Virus record (IMG/VR): IMGVR_UViG_3300035670_000570
Coordinates: 1 to 39,289 of that record
DNA: 39,289 nucleotides
DNA from: a virus
Reading direction: 5' to 3' (one strand)
The notes below the pieces were generated by a model. The model saw only the letters and a list, made by a program, of their open reading frames with translations, was not told where the DNA came from and ran no database searches. A program made the position numbers and the translations under genes. This document shows, piece after piece, positions 15,895 through 23,221 of this stretch; position 1 is the stretch's first letter, and each line of letters starts with the position of its first letter.

Positions 15895-16340
15895 TATTGA
15901 ACCAAACTAACCAAATCTGAGAACTCGTCCAAATCCATCAAAACAATGCCTTTTGTAGTCCCATCCGGCATCGCCACCATTATGAAAGGACGTATATCGC
16001 CCAACGCTTTCGCGGCATCAGACTGTGCTTTCGCCAACTGGAAACGCGTAGCAATCGGACCGACTTGCGCGCCTGCTTTGATCTCGGTACGAAAATAGCC
16101 ACCCCAGTTCTCCTCGTGGCGGGTAAGGTGACCACCCAACCCCAACTTTTTACGGGCGCGACGAGCTTTCGAATCTCCTTTCGTTCGATTGCGACGACCG
16201 CGAGCAGACGGATCGCCACATCCTCGGACACGTCGGCGTCCCTGTCGGTCGGGTCTACCCAAAGTGCCAAACAGAGGACATCCCGCCACGGAGCATTTCT
16301 CTCGATTGCCTTGACAATCTCCTTTGCGCTCATCGGTCAC
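15894..16340 (-). CDS. Resolvase-like PDDEXK-type nuclease, 148 aa
   Basis: The ATG at 16340 overlaps the stop of the ERF-like gene (ATGA), and the stop overlaps the Mom ATG (TAATG). An N-terminal Cys cluster (CQGNREKCSVAGC and a later Cys) suggests a small zinc site. The core has GDSKARRARKKLGLGG, then HEENWGG and FRTEIKAGAQ, where the acidic residues and the E-x-K pair fit a PDDEXK-type active site as in Holliday junction resolvases of phages. The end PFIMVAMPDGTTKGIVLMDL is homologous to the relic at 15245-15334. A frame on the same strand (16333-15980) lacks these features and is rejected. Probable role: resolving recombination junctions before packaging. Confidence 0.7.
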   Translation of the reverse strand: MTDERKGDCQGNREKCSVAGCPLFGTLGRPDRQGRRRVRGCGDPSARGRRNRTKGDSKARRARKKLGLGGHLTRHEENWGGYFRTEIKAGAQVGPIATRFQLAKAQSDAAKALGDIRPFIMVAMPDGTTKGIVLMDLDEFSDLVSLVQ

Positions 16341-17149
16341 TTCATTGCCTCGATAGCGGTAATGATTCGGTTCGCATCACCTTTGCTGAGATGCTCAATC
16401 TTCTTCAAGTCAGGGTTGTTCAGAATCTCCTGGCACTTCTCCAACTTGTCGGTGTACGACGCCAACCCTTTACCGGACAGTGAGGCACGGATCATGCCCA
16501 ACTGTGCTTTGGTTGCAGGCTCATCAGGGTTTTTGATTTGTGGTGTCTCCGGTGTCGCCTTCGGGAACGCCTCATACACCTGCTCCAAGAACTCTGACAC
16601 CTGCGTTTTGGCGGCCTCCACCTTTTCGGTGGTGGTGTTTGGTGTCAACGTTTTGAATGCGTCACGCAACTTCGGGGCATCCGAATCCTTCAACTCGTTG
16701 AGATCAACACCAGCTTGCTTGGCTACCTCTTGTGGGTCTACGCCTTTCTTGGCGCAGGCTTCACGGAACTTGGTGACGAAATCGGCGGTCAACTTCTCAG
16801 GTTGCTTCGGCTGTTCGGCGCGGGCAACCTTCTCCATCTCCTCACGGCTGGGACGTGGAGCGGTCTTCGATTGGAAGATGAAGTTGGCCAAAGCCCTCCC
16901 GATGGCGGATGTCTCTGCGTTTTCTACGTGCGATGTCTTATTCACCGGCGACAGGTCACGTACTTCTTCTGCGTAGCCTGTGGCGACGGGGCGTGGGTCG
17001 GAGATGTCTTTGTAAATCTCCGCACGGAACACCACCTTGTTGTCGTCGTAGTGGTGGATGGCGGTGAACACTTGTCCGTTCGGGTACTGTGCCCAGAACT
17101 TCGCTAAGCGTGTCTCCACTGTCTCATAGTTATCAAGGTTGAATCTCAT
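16337..17149 (-). CDS. ERF-like single-strand annealing protein, 270 aa
   Basis: The start has GGAGG about 8 nt upstream. The N-terminal 110 residues have the beta-type run FTAIHHYDDNKVVFRAEIY and the phrase VENAETSAIGRALAN (about 76-90), typical of ERF/annealing-type phage proteins in which ETSAIGRAL is conserved. The middle (110-190) is a Lys/Glu/Pro-rich linker (EEMEKVARAEQPKQPEK and similar). The C-terminus (about 215-270) is a helical RNA-polymerase-alpha-CTD-like or KOW-free helix bundle region (KAQLGMIRASLSGKGLASYT). It lies directly beside the YqaJ-like nuclease, the standard exonuclease-annealase pair for recombination-dependent replication. Confidence 0.75.
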   Translation of the reverse strand: MRFNLDNYETVETRLAKFWAQYPNGQVFTAIHHYDDNKVVFRAEIYKDISDPRPVATGYAEEVRDLSPVNKTSHVENAETSAIGRALANFIFQSKTAPRPSREEMEKVARAEQPKQPEKLTADFVTKFREACAKKGVDPQEVAKQAGVDLNELKDSDAPKLRDAFKTLTPNTTTEKVEAAKTQVSEFLEQVYEAFPKATPETPQIKNPDEPATKAQLGMIRASLSGKGLASYTDKLEKCQEILNNPDLKKIEHLSKGDANRIITAIEAMK

Positions 17150-17327
17150 TGTTTTCCTCCATTTGTTTGTTGGTTTCTCTTTTTATTTCGACTGCGATAT
17201 CTGGCAGGTTCTCTTTGATGTACGCCCAAGCAAGCCGGTTGCGTAACAACATGCGCCTGTTGGACAGCATTTGGGAATGCTTGCCACCGTTGTGATACCA
17301 GCGGTTACGTGCTTCCTTCGAGGTCAT
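17133..17327 (-). CDS. Small basic protein, 64 aa
   Basis: The ATG overlaps the stop of the exonuclease gene (ATGA). The chain MTSKEARNRWYHNGGKHSQM and RRMLLRNRLAWAYIKENLPD is basic and helical, suggesting a nucleic-acid contact or accessory role for the nuclease. It overlaps the annealase start by 17 nt. No family recognised. Confidence 0.7.
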   Translation of the reverse strand: MTSKEARNRWYHNGGKHSQMLSNRRMLLRNRLAWAYIKENLPDIAVEIKRETNKQMEENNEIQP

Positions 17328-18265
17328 TTGCGATCCTTTGCGACACGGAACGTGCGAACCGTGGTCGTCTTCTTGAACTTGTCAAACAACGCTGGGTGTG
17401 CAGCCTTGAATGCTTTGCTGTCGAATGATTCGCGGGTGGAGGATTTCCAGGAGCATACGAGTTCGTCTTGGATGAGACCGTACTCGGCGTCACCTAACAC
17501 GTTGCAGAGTTCTGCTTTGAGTAGGTCCTCGGTGGTTTCCAGTTGTTCCCGTTGCGTTTTGATTGCAAGGTAGTTCTCCAATGTGTCCAATGCGGACATC
17601 GGCAACTCGATCTCTTTGCTCGGCTGAGCATTTGAGTGAATCTCTTGGACGTGCCGGTATTCCAACACTGCATCATCGGGCATCATCCCCATGTCAATGC
17701 ACGCCAGGAACTTGCGGCAGGCATCAATGTGTGCCTGCTTCTCGTCGCTGGACACAGCTTGGATGTGGAAGTGCAGGTCAAGGGTGGAGTCGAAGATGAC
17801 CCACGTGATCTCTGGGACGCCCGTGCAGATGGCCTGCTGAACGCCTTGCCAATACCAGTAGTCGGGCAGTTCACCACGCCAAATCTTGTTCGTCGTCTTC
17901 TGCTCAAATACGCGTCCGTCTGCACTCATTGAGTCGATGGTGGCGATGAGGCGTACGCCTGGTTCGTCGTAGCAGTAGAGGATGTCTGGTTCTGTTAGCG
18001 AATGTCCTAACAGTTTGGCTGCCCAGTCACGGATGGGGGCTTCGAGGGTTGTGCCGCGAAGCATCGCACTGTTCGCCTCTTTCGGTTCCGGTGCCGTATC
18101 GGATAGCAGTTCGACTGCGAGATCGGTGACTGAGATGAACGGGTGTTGGCCGTGGACTGCTGCTGCTGCTGAGGCTGCGATGCGGGCTTCGCCGTTGTCG
18201 TTCTTCCAGCGGACATCAAGCCAAGCTTGTGACCCGTGTTCGGGTTTGTTGATTTGGGTAAGCAT
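17324..18265 (-). CDS. YqaJ/lambda-exonuclease-like recombination nuclease, 313 aa
   Basis: The ATG has AAGGAG 6 nt upstream. The order matches YqaJ-family viral recombinases: SQAWLDVRWKNDNGEARIAAS near the N-terminus, MLRGTTLEAPIRDW (Glu about 74), LIATIDSMSADGRVFEQKTT with Asp and the E-x-K pair (about 107-123), and YWYWQGVQQAICTG. These residues fit a two-metal PD-(D/E)XK active site. C-terminal helices resemble coiled coil (LAIKTQREQLETTEDLL). It would degrade one strand of double-stranded DNA to expose a 3' end for the annealing protein two genes downstream. Confidence 0.9.
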   Translation of the reverse strand: MLTQINKPEHGSQAWLDVRWKNDNGEARIAASAAAAVHGQHPFISVTDLAVELLSDTAPEPKEANSAMLRGTTLEAPIRDWAAKLLGHSLTEPDILYCYDEPGVRLIATIDSMSADGRVFEQKTTNKIWRGELPDYWYWQGVQQAICTGVPEITWVIFDSTLDLHFHIQAVSSDEKQAHIDACRKFLACIDMGMMPDDAVLEYRHVQEIHSNAQPSKEIELPMSALDTLENYLAIKTQREQLETTEDLLKAELCNVLGDAEYGLIQDELVCSWKSSTRESFDSKAFKAAHPALFDKFKKTTTVRTFRVAKDRK

Positions 18266-18297
18266 TCCTGTCTCCTTGTGTTAGGTATTGCTTTGAG

Positions 18298-18324
18298 GTT
18301 ATAGGTGGGGTGTTACAAAGTCAA
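18298..18324 (-). promoter_or_regulatory. Promoter-like sequence before the recombination genes
   Basis: On the minus strand TTGACT (18324-18319) and TATAAC (18303-18298) are 15 nt apart; using TAACCT as the -10 box gives 17 nt. It lies in the gap between the 91-aa gene and the exonuclease gene. It would drive exonuclease, annealase, resolvase-like and Mom-like genes. Pattern evidence only. Confidence 0.5.
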
Positions 18325-18325
18325 G

Positions 18326-18601
18326 TCACAAATCTGGGGTGCCAAGAACCACGACTTTTTGTACCATCCCTGTCGGAATGTGGGTGACCATCCCTACGGT
18401 GTCCATTTCCGGTTCCTCATCAGGGCAATAGGAGCAGGTTACGGACACATAGTTTTCGAGCAGGTCGGGCCATAGCCACCCGACGGAGACGACGTGTTGG
18501 GCTTTCGCTTTGTAGTCCTTCGTGTTGATCCAACCGTTCGCTGAGTCAAACGCGTCAATCCAATGTACGGCCACCAGCGACCAGGGGCATGGGCTTACCA
18601 T
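18326..18601 (-). CDS. Conserved small protein with VVSVGWLWPD motif, 91 aa
   Basis: The ATG at 18601 overlaps the end of the phosphoesterase gene; longer frames from 18796 lie inside that gene. The protein is Trp/Val-rich beta-type (LVAVHWIDAFDSANGWINTK, then AQHVVSVGWLWPDLLENYVS), a pattern I know from small hypothetical proteins of actinobacterial phages. The conserved Cys pair (VTCSYCPD) could bind metal. No function known. Confidence 0.75.
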   Translation of the reverse strand: MVSPCPWSLVAVHWIDAFDSANGWINTKDYKAKAQHVVSVGWLWPDLLENYVSVTCSYCPDEEPEMDTVGMVTHIPTGMVQKVVVLGTPDL

Positions 18602-19656
18602 TTCTCTGCCTTCCTTTCTTGACAGAACACCGGTGCATGGAACGTTATCCCGTTCGTTGGTGTCACCACAGCCAACGCCTGCTGGGGTGGCTCGAATGAG
18701 AAGTTGTTGATGAACGCATACTCGTCGTACCCTTTCATCGACCCGTTGATAACAAGCTGTTGGGATGGCATGTATTGGTGCCAATGTCCGAGCCACAACG
18801 TTGAGAAGTTCTCGTTCGTGGTGAGGTACCGTTGGGCTTTGCGGGCACGCAGACGCATGATCGGCGGGTAGATGCCACCGATGCCACCGCCACCGGAAGT
18901 CTGGTCACCGTGCGTCAACAGATGCCCCCAGTCGTACACCTTGATGAGAACATCGGTGCCTTCTGGGATGTCGAAGGTTACGCGTTTGTCTTTGCTGAAA
19001 TGCTTCTCCACCATTTTGGCGAGTAGCCAATCAAAGTTGGTTTTGACTCGGAGTTTGGCTCGTGGTTTGCGGGACATGCGCCCGTGGTTGCCGACGACGG
19101 AAGCGACGTGGACTTTGCCGAACTCGTCAGCCAACAGATCGATGGAGGCCGCTATCTGTTCGGACCAGTAGAGCAGGGAGCCGAGCATCGTGTCCTCGTT
19201 CGTTTGAGCCAGCTCCTCGTGGATGTCTCCTGAGAAGATGTCGCCACCCAACATGAGTACGCATCCGTCGTAGGTGACACCGGCAAGGTAATGCCTGGAT
19301 ACTTTGACGACGTTCGTTCCCCACTTGTGCAACCGTCGCGTAGCGATATCACGGTTGTATGCGTTCAGTCCCTCAACTTCTTCGGGTATGACCACCTCAT
19401 CGAAGTGGGTGTCTGAGAGCATGACCATGAGGGTGGCTGCGGATGTTTTGGGTTTCGTTGGGGACAACCATTTCGGTGGTTCCAGTTCGGCTGCCTCGGC
19501 AGCAGAGACAACGGAGAGGGCACGGTTCGCTGCATCCAACTGTTCTTTTACTCGTGACAGTTCGGAGGTGGCGAGGTCGCGTTCCCTTCGCATCTTGATT
19601 ACTTCGGCTCGAACAAGGGTTTCCTGTTCTTCGTTGATGTCGTTACGCAGCGTCAT
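18595..19656 (-). CDS. Calcineurin-like metallophosphoesterase, 353 aa
   Basis: I place the start at ATG 19656, 5 nt after GGAGG, rather than at ATG 19668. The N-terminal 65 residues are a likely coiled coil (RRERDLATSELSRVKEQLDA). The metal-binding motifs follow in the family order: SDTHFDE, GGDIFSGD, GNHGR, then HGDQ and GHWHQ, so the two-metal site is intact. Such enzymes hydrolyse phosphomonoesters or phosphodiesters; SbcD/Mre11-type DNA nuclease action is possible, but no partner ATPase was found. The gene sits between nucleotide-metabolism and recombination genes, so DNA is a likely substrate. Length is within the range for phage phosphoesterases. Confidence 0.9.
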   Translation of the reverse strand: MTLRNDINEEQETLVRAEVIKMRRERDLATSELSRVKEQLDAANRALSVVSAAEAAELEPPKWLSPTKPKTSAATLMVMLSDTHFDEVVIPEEVEGLNAYNRDIATRRLHKWGTNVVKVSRHYLAGVTYDGCVLMLGGDIFSGDIHEELAQTNEDTMLGSLLYWSEQIAASIDLLADEFGKVHVASVVGNHGRMSRKPRAKLRVKTNFDWLLAKMVEKHFSKDKRVTFDIPEGTDVLIKVYDWGHLLTHGDQTSGGGGIGGIYPPIMRLRARKAQRYLTTNENFSTLWLGHWHQYMPSQQLVINGSMKGYDEYAFINNFSFEPPQQALAVVTPTNGITFHAPVFCQERKAEKW

Positions 19657-19891
19657 TGTCGCCTCCATGTTTGCGGATGTATTCCCGTCTCATCTCTGAG
19701 ATTGTTCCTTTGCCGATGTGGATGTCGCGCCGTTGAAGGGCACGAACCAACGCCATCTGGCTGATACGCACATCAAGCATCGCTTCAATGAACTCTTTGT
19801 AATCCTGCTTGGTGAGCTTCTCTTTGATCTCATCCATCTTGTTGCGACGTACCGGATTGGAGTCGGATTTCACTTCGTCCATCAGGCCCAT
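19643..19891 (-). CDS. Small basic helical protein, possible DNA-binding, 82 aa
   Basis: The ATG follows CGGGGGAAAC. The chain has a Lys-rich N-terminal helix (VRRNKMDEIKEKLTKQDYKE) and a C-terminal part (ISQMALVRALQRRDIHIGKG, TISEMRREYIRKH) that looks like a helix-turn-helix where a short helix-turn precedes an Arg-rich helix. DNA binding is plausible, not established. It overlaps the start of the phosphoesterase by 14 nt. Confidence 0.7.
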   Translation of the reverse strand: MGLMDEVKSDSNPVRRNKMDEIKEKLTKQDYKEFIEAMLDVRISQMALVRALQRRDIHIGKGTISEMRREYIRKHGGDNDAA

Positions 19892-20229
19892 GTTTCCCCC
19901 GTTTTGAACATACGGGACAACTCCAGTTCGGTGTTGCGAATGTATTTGCGGGCCATCGCCAAACAGCCGAGATACCCTGCGGCATCAATCGTGTTATCGG
20001 GGTGGTCCATCCCGTTATCTATTTCGTGGACGAGGCGTGACAGTTTGACGCACAGCATGAACAGGATGCCGTCTTCGGTGGTCATCACATCTTCGCCTTT
20101 CATTGCGTTGAAGATGGAGACCGTTCGTGAATAATCTTCGAACGGGTGACTGTATGCCTGTTGGCGGTCACCGGTAATCAGCTCATGTGCTTTGGTCAGA
20201 ACCTCCGCGCCGAGTGTTGGGTCGTGCAT
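19882..20229 (-). CDS. DUF6378-like protein, possible MazG-type pyrophosphohydrolase, 115 aa
   Basis: Phrases TGDRQQAYSHPFEDYSRT near the N-terminus, LCVKLSRLVH in the middle and DNTIDAAGYLGCLAMARKY near the C-terminus match the order of DUF6378 proteins common in phages. The all-helical pattern with Glu/Asp in helices recalls MazG/dUTPase-like NTP pyrophosphohydrolases, but which substrate it acts on is unknown. Start ATG has AAGGGG about 9 nt upstream. Confidence 0.8.
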   Translation of the reverse strand: MHDPTLGAEVLTKAHELITGDRQQAYSHPFEDYSRTVSIFNAMKGEDVMTTEDGILFMLCVKLSRLVHEIDNGMDHPDNTIDAAGYLGCLAMARKYIRNTELELSRMFKTGETWA

Positions 20230-20371
20230 TTGATTTCCCCTTTATGAGTTGCTCAATTTTGTTGATGAGATTCCACAGATCGTCTTGATCTCCGACCCCT
20301 GGATATACCTTCCTAAGAAACTTTGCTAGTTCCTTCAACTCCATCTTGGTGAATTGCTCGCCCATTGTCAA
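20183..20371 (-). CDS. Small helical protein, 62 aa
   Basis: The frame starts at TTG (20371) 6 nt after GGAGG, or at ATG 20365. It overlaps the previous gene by 59 nt and the next by 47 nt, an unusually large overlap, but it alone fills the gap between them. Two amphipathic helices (KMELKELAKFLRKV, DLWNLINKIEQLIK) are followed by a polar tail. Function unknown, and its reality is less certain than that of the neighbours. Confidence 0.55.
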   Translation of the reverse strand: MTMGEQFTKMELKELAKFLRKVYPGVGDQDDLWNLINKIEQLIKGKSNARPNTRRGGSDQST

Positions 20372-20597
20372 GGATTCCCTCCGTAACGTGGAACTCTAGG
20401 TGGTTCGAGAGCCGTTCGTCAACCCGATCCACCTTGTCCTCTACCCGCTGTTGGGACTTGCGTAATACTTGGAGGAGACCGACGACTACCTGATGGTCGG
20501 TATGGTTCTCCCTACGGAATTGTTGGATGATGGCGACGATAATGCCGCCGACTGCTGTTACTGCCGCAGCGATGATGAGTGCGGCATTGGCATCCAC
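20313..20597 (-). CDS. Holin-like membrane protein with coiled coil, 94 aa
   Basis: A GTG start (20597) with GAGG upstream follows the endolysin stop by one base; ORF extensions from 20627 are not needed. Residues 3-24 (ANAALIIAAAVTAVGGIIVAII) form one transmembrane helix, followed by a charged coiled coil (VLRKSQQRVEDKVDRVDERL). This single-helix plus coiled-coil plan, right after the endolysin, is that of phage holin- or spanin-like helpers. The exact lysis role is inference. Confidence 0.75.
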   Translation of the reverse strand: MDANAALIIAAAVTAVGGIIVAIIQQFRRENHTDHQVVVGLLQVLRKSQQRVEDKVDRVDERLSNHLEFHVTEGILDNGRAIHQDGVEGTSKVS

Positions 20598-20598
20598 G

Positions 20599-21153
20599 TC
20601 ACGCCTCGGGCGCAGGACGTGTAGCAAGCCACTGTTTTACGGCTTCTGGGGTGGCATCACCGGCTACATAGCGCAGGTGCCACGGTTCGCTTTGGAGTTC
20701 CCATGAGAAGCCGAAGCGTTGAGCGTTCTTCAGCATCCAGTTGAGGCGGGCACCACTCGCATTAGCGATGTCGATGGCGATGCCGAGGTTATGGTTGGAG
20801 GTCCCTGGCACCGCCATTGGTGCCATACCCTTCTTCAGGTACCACGCTTTGCCTTTGTAGATGCGCGGCTTTTGTTTGAGGAGCTTTTTGTTCGGGTTGT
20901 CCGTGTGCCTTTGGTAGAACCCGTATTCTTGGGTTTCGAGGCTGCGGTACGTGTCCGCTTGGCTGGTTGGGGAGAGGTCGATGCCTTCGGCGTTGGCGGC
21001 TGCGTCCATTGCTTCGTATGCGTCAGCCGCACAATGATGGAGTTTGCCTTTGCCTTCAATGCCGCGAAGAAGTTCTGGACCGAGTTCACCAGGTTTTACC
21101 CCTTTCAGGTGAGAACACAGAGTTACTTTGACGATTGGGAGTTGGGTTGCCAC
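20599..21153 (-). CDS. Endolysin, M15 D-Ala-D-Ala/L-Ala-D-Glu peptidase family
   Basis: This zinc peptidase cuts peptidoglycan peptides at lysis. In numbering from the GTG at 21153 the M15 motifs are SNHNLGIAIDI with zinc ligands H121 and D128, and SEPWHLRY with catalytic E156 and ligand H159. No cell-wall-binding repeat or signal peptide is present, so it needs a holin. The longer frame from GTG 21195 adds a very basic leader (KKSRKRSARKPKR) that is just the overlap with the preceding gene, so I prefer 21153; this choice is not certain. It lies between two small membrane proteins upstream and a holin-like gene downstream. Confidence 0.9.
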   Translation of the reverse strand: MATQLPIVKVTLCSHLKGVKPGELGPELLRGIEGKGKLHHCAADAYEAMDAAANAEGIDLSPTSQADTYRSLETQEYGFYQRHTDNPNKKLLKQKPRIYKGKAWYLKKGMAPMAVPGTSNHNLGIAIDIANASGARLNWMLKNAQRFGFSWELQSEPWHLRYVAGDATPEAVKQWLATRPAPEA

Positions 21154-21157
21154 GCGT

Positions 21158-21415
21158 TTAGGCTTTCTTGCCGAACGCTTCCGCGATTTCTTCACTCGTC
21201 AACTCTCCGTCAGTAGAAGCAGCAGCAAGCTTTTGGATTACTTGGATGACAGCCATGAATCCTGCGAGCAGGGCAGACTTGGCTACCGATACACCGATCA
21301 CGGCTCCACCGGTGACAGCTGGGAGGGCATTGGCAAGAAAGAGGGAGAACAGTCGTTGCCCCAAGTCAAGGAACTTGGCGACGGTCTTGTTTGCTACTTC
21401 CATGAATCTACTCAC
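21158..21415 (-). CDS. Small membrane protein, holin candidate, 85 aa
   Basis: GTG at 21415 follows AGGGGAAG by about 7 nt; an ATG at 21403 is also possible. Residues 20-60 carry one or two hydrophobic segments (LFSLFLANALPAVTGGAVIG, then SALLAGFMAVIQVI), followed by an acidic tail STDGELTSEEIAEAF. The pattern fits a holin or a pinholin-type partner. It is one of three candidate membrane proteins around the endolysin. Confidence 0.75.
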   Translation of the reverse strand: MSRFMEVANKTVAKFLDLGQRLFSLFLANALPAVTGGAVIGVSVAKSALLAGFMAVIQVIQKLAAASTDGELTSEEIAEAFGKKA

Positions 21416-21578
21416 TGTCTTCCCCTATCGTGAAGGTCAATACTGAGTGTAGCACCAGTGCTACTCCTGTGATCCAGAGGGCTTGACGCAGAGTGGGGCC
21501 TGAGAGGGTAATAAGTACCATGCCGGTGCCTGCGAGAGTCCACGAATTCTCGGTGATGTAGGAGAGGAGCTTCTTCAT
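21408..21578 (-). CDS. Small two-helix membrane protein, 56 aa
   Basis: The ATG 21578 shares its A with the TAA of the PA14 gene. The chain MKKLLSYITENSWTLAGTGM is followed by VLITLSGPT and ALWITGVALVLHSVLTFTIG, giving two short membrane helices separated by a basic loop (TLRQ). The end overlaps the start of the next membrane protein gene. Holin/antiholin pair with its neighbour is possible. Confidence 0.7.
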   Translation of the reverse strand: MKKLLSYITENSWTLAGTGMVLITLSGPTLRQALWITGVALVLHSVLTFTIGEDSE

Positions 21579-22870
21579 TATCGTCGAATCCTAGTTGATG
21601 CCCCTGCTGCTGCGGTCATAAGAGTGCCCGCAGTAACAGCGATGAGGGTGCGGCGTTGGGATACCGGAATCTTGGAGTCCACAGGAATGTAGGTGTCTAG
21701 CCCCGATTTGTAGATGTCTACTTCTTCTTCGAATGCTTCTCTGATTTCGGTTGGTGCGTTCTGGACAGCGGCTACTAGGGCGGCGACCTGTTCCTCATCC
21801 AACTCCTCGACCTCTAGGGCAGCGAACACTTCGGTTGCCTGGTCGGGTTCTAGCGATACCAAAAGTTGTGCTATTTGGGAACTATCGGTGTCGCTGTTGA
21901 GGGTAACCTGTGGGAGTGGCGTATTTTCTGGCTCTGTGGTTGTCGATAGGACTGGTGCTGTTGTTGGCACTGGGGTGGTTGTCGTTTCTGGGACGGATGT
22001 TGTCGGAGGAACCGTTGTGCGAACCGTCGTCGTGCTGCTGTGAGTCGTCGTCGTTGAAGGCTCAACGGTTGTTGAAGGAGGAATCGTTGTTGTCGGGGGA
22101 AGCGTTGTCGTCGTCTCAGGAACGGTTGTCGTAGTTGTTGTTGGCGGGGGTGGTGCCTCCGTCGTAGGTGGGATATAGACCGTTGTTGTCGTCGTTGTTG
22201 TGGTGGTTGTTGGCGGTTCAGTCGTCGTTGTCGTTGACTCAGTAGTTGTGGTGACGAGTTCCGTTGTCGTCGTCACAAGTTCCGTCGTCGTAGTCACAAG
22301 CTCCGTCGTCGTAGTCGTAGTTTCCGGAGTGTCAGTCCAGAACCATTCCTCCGGAACAGGCAACCAGCCAACCCCCGTATAGTGCAACAAGGTTGCGTGT
22401 GCCCCACCACCGTTCTCGTAATACCAAGCAAGCAACTGCTTCGGTTCACCATCAGAGAAGTCAACGTCAGCGGTTTGCCCGCAACCGCCACCACGGTCAT
22501 ACCAATCGTTGATAACCACCTCAGAATCTAAGATGAGTTTGAAGCCGTCATCTGATGCGGCACACAGGTAATAGGTTTGCTGGTCTGGTGGTAGCAGCCA
22601 GCCAGTCCAACGCACCACCACATCCTCTGTGACGTTGCTACCGAGGATCGGGCCGCCTCCCCACGCGTATTCGATGTTTGGGGATGTCCCTTCGTCAACT
22701 ACCGGTGTGATCGGTGGGAGTGGGGGTGCTGCGTTGTATTGGTTGTTTTGTCCTGTCCGATTGTCGTAGACGGTGTAGGTGAGTCCGTTGGTTACATCCG
22801 CTTTAGCAGTTGACGTAAGTGCAAGTAGCGCGGCGGGTGCAAATATCAGCCAGCGGAGGCGGCGACCCAT
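21578..22870 (-). CDS. Exported PA14-domain protein with Thr-rich stalk, 430 aa
   Basis: The start has GAGG 10 nt upstream. Residues 1-24 are a signal peptide (RRLRWLIFAPAALLALTSTAKA). Residues about 27-165 look like a PA14 sugar-binding domain: VVRWTGWLLPP, TYYLCAASDDGFKLILDSEV, INDWYDRGGG and a repeated Gly/Tyr core. About 180-325 is a Thr/Pro/Glu stalk with ELVTTTT repeats. A short acidic helical region (about 330-390) precedes a hydrophobic end (TLIAVTAGTLMTAAAGAS) with terminal Arg, which could anchor it in a membrane. It lies between tail adhesin genes and the lysis genes. It may be displayed on the infected cell or be part of the tail tip; sequence does not decide. Confidence 0.75.
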   Translation of the reverse strand: MGRRLRWLIFAPAALLALTSTAKADVTNGLTYTVYDNRTGQNNQYNAAPPLPPITPVVDEGTSPNIEYAWGGGPILGSNVTEDVVVRWTGWLLPPDQQTYYLCAASDDGFKLILDSEVVINDWYDRGGGCGQTADVDFSDGEPKQLLAWYYENGGGAHATLLHYTGVGWLPVPEEWFWTDTPETTTTTTELVTTTTELVTTTTELVTTTTESTTTTTEPPTTTTTTTTTTVYIPPTTEAPPPPTTTTTTVPETTTTLPPTTTIPPSTTVEPSTTTTHSSTTTVRTTVPPTTSVPETTTTPVPTTAPVLSTTTEPENTPLPQVTLNSDTDSSQIAQLLVSLEPDQATEVFAALEVEELDEEQVAALVAAVQNAPTEIREAFEEEVDIYKSGLDTYIPVDSKIPVSQRRTLIAVTAGTLMTAAAGASTRIRR

Positions 22871-23211
22871 GATGTCGTATCCTCATCCCAGCGGTATTGT
22901 CCCCCGTCGGTTGGATACGCCACGGGTGCTTCCCAGCGGCACGTTGATTCGTTCAATATCCACGAGGCATAAGGTTGTGGTGCGATGAACGCGTCACGCG
23001 CAACATCGTACGTGTAGCCGATGCCCGCGTAGTTCTTGCGGAAGTTTCCGTTGTAGGAGGTTTGTTTCCAGTTGGTGCCGAGTCCGAGTCCTGCGAGGAA
23101 GTCAATGCCTTGCTGTTCGTTGGCGGGTGCAGGATCAGGTGCGTCGTTATTGGAAACCGAGAGGACTCGAAGCACCACATTGTTTTCGTCTAGTTCTGCA
23201 AAGTATGCCAT
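22846..23211 (-). CDS. Phage tail-associated small protein with KNYAGIGYTYD motif, 121 aa
   Basis: The N-terminus MAYFAELDENNVVLRVLSVS, the middle YNGNFRKNYAGIGYTYD and the end with paired Trp (SWILNESTCRWEAPV, YRWDEDTTSWV) match a small protein common in marine and freshwater phage genomes, often next to tail fibre genes. It is probably a virion or tail-fibre-assembly protein. Start has AAGGAAAAAACA upstream. The 3' end overlaps the start of the PA14 gene by 25 nt. Confidence 0.8.
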   Translation of the reverse strand: MAYFAELDENNVVLRVLSVSNNDAPDPAPANEQQGIDFLAGLGLGTNWKQTSYNGNFRKNYAGIGYTYDVARDAFIAPQPYASWILNESTCRWEAPVAYPTDGGQYRWDEDTTSWVAASAG

Positions 23212-23221
23212 TGTTTTTTCC

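Noticed and set aside
15980-16333. 117-aa minus-strand frame
   Set aside because: It overlaps the resolvase-like gene, which has the coupled start and stop, the E-x-K pair and homologous C-terminal relic.
16065-16976. 303-aa plus-strand frame
   Set aside because: It is antisense to the resolvase-like and annealase genes and shows no family features or ribosome site.
18602-18796. N-terminal extension of the 91-aa gene
   Set aside because: It lies inside the phosphoesterase gene; the ATG at 18601 overlaps that gene's stop in the usual way.
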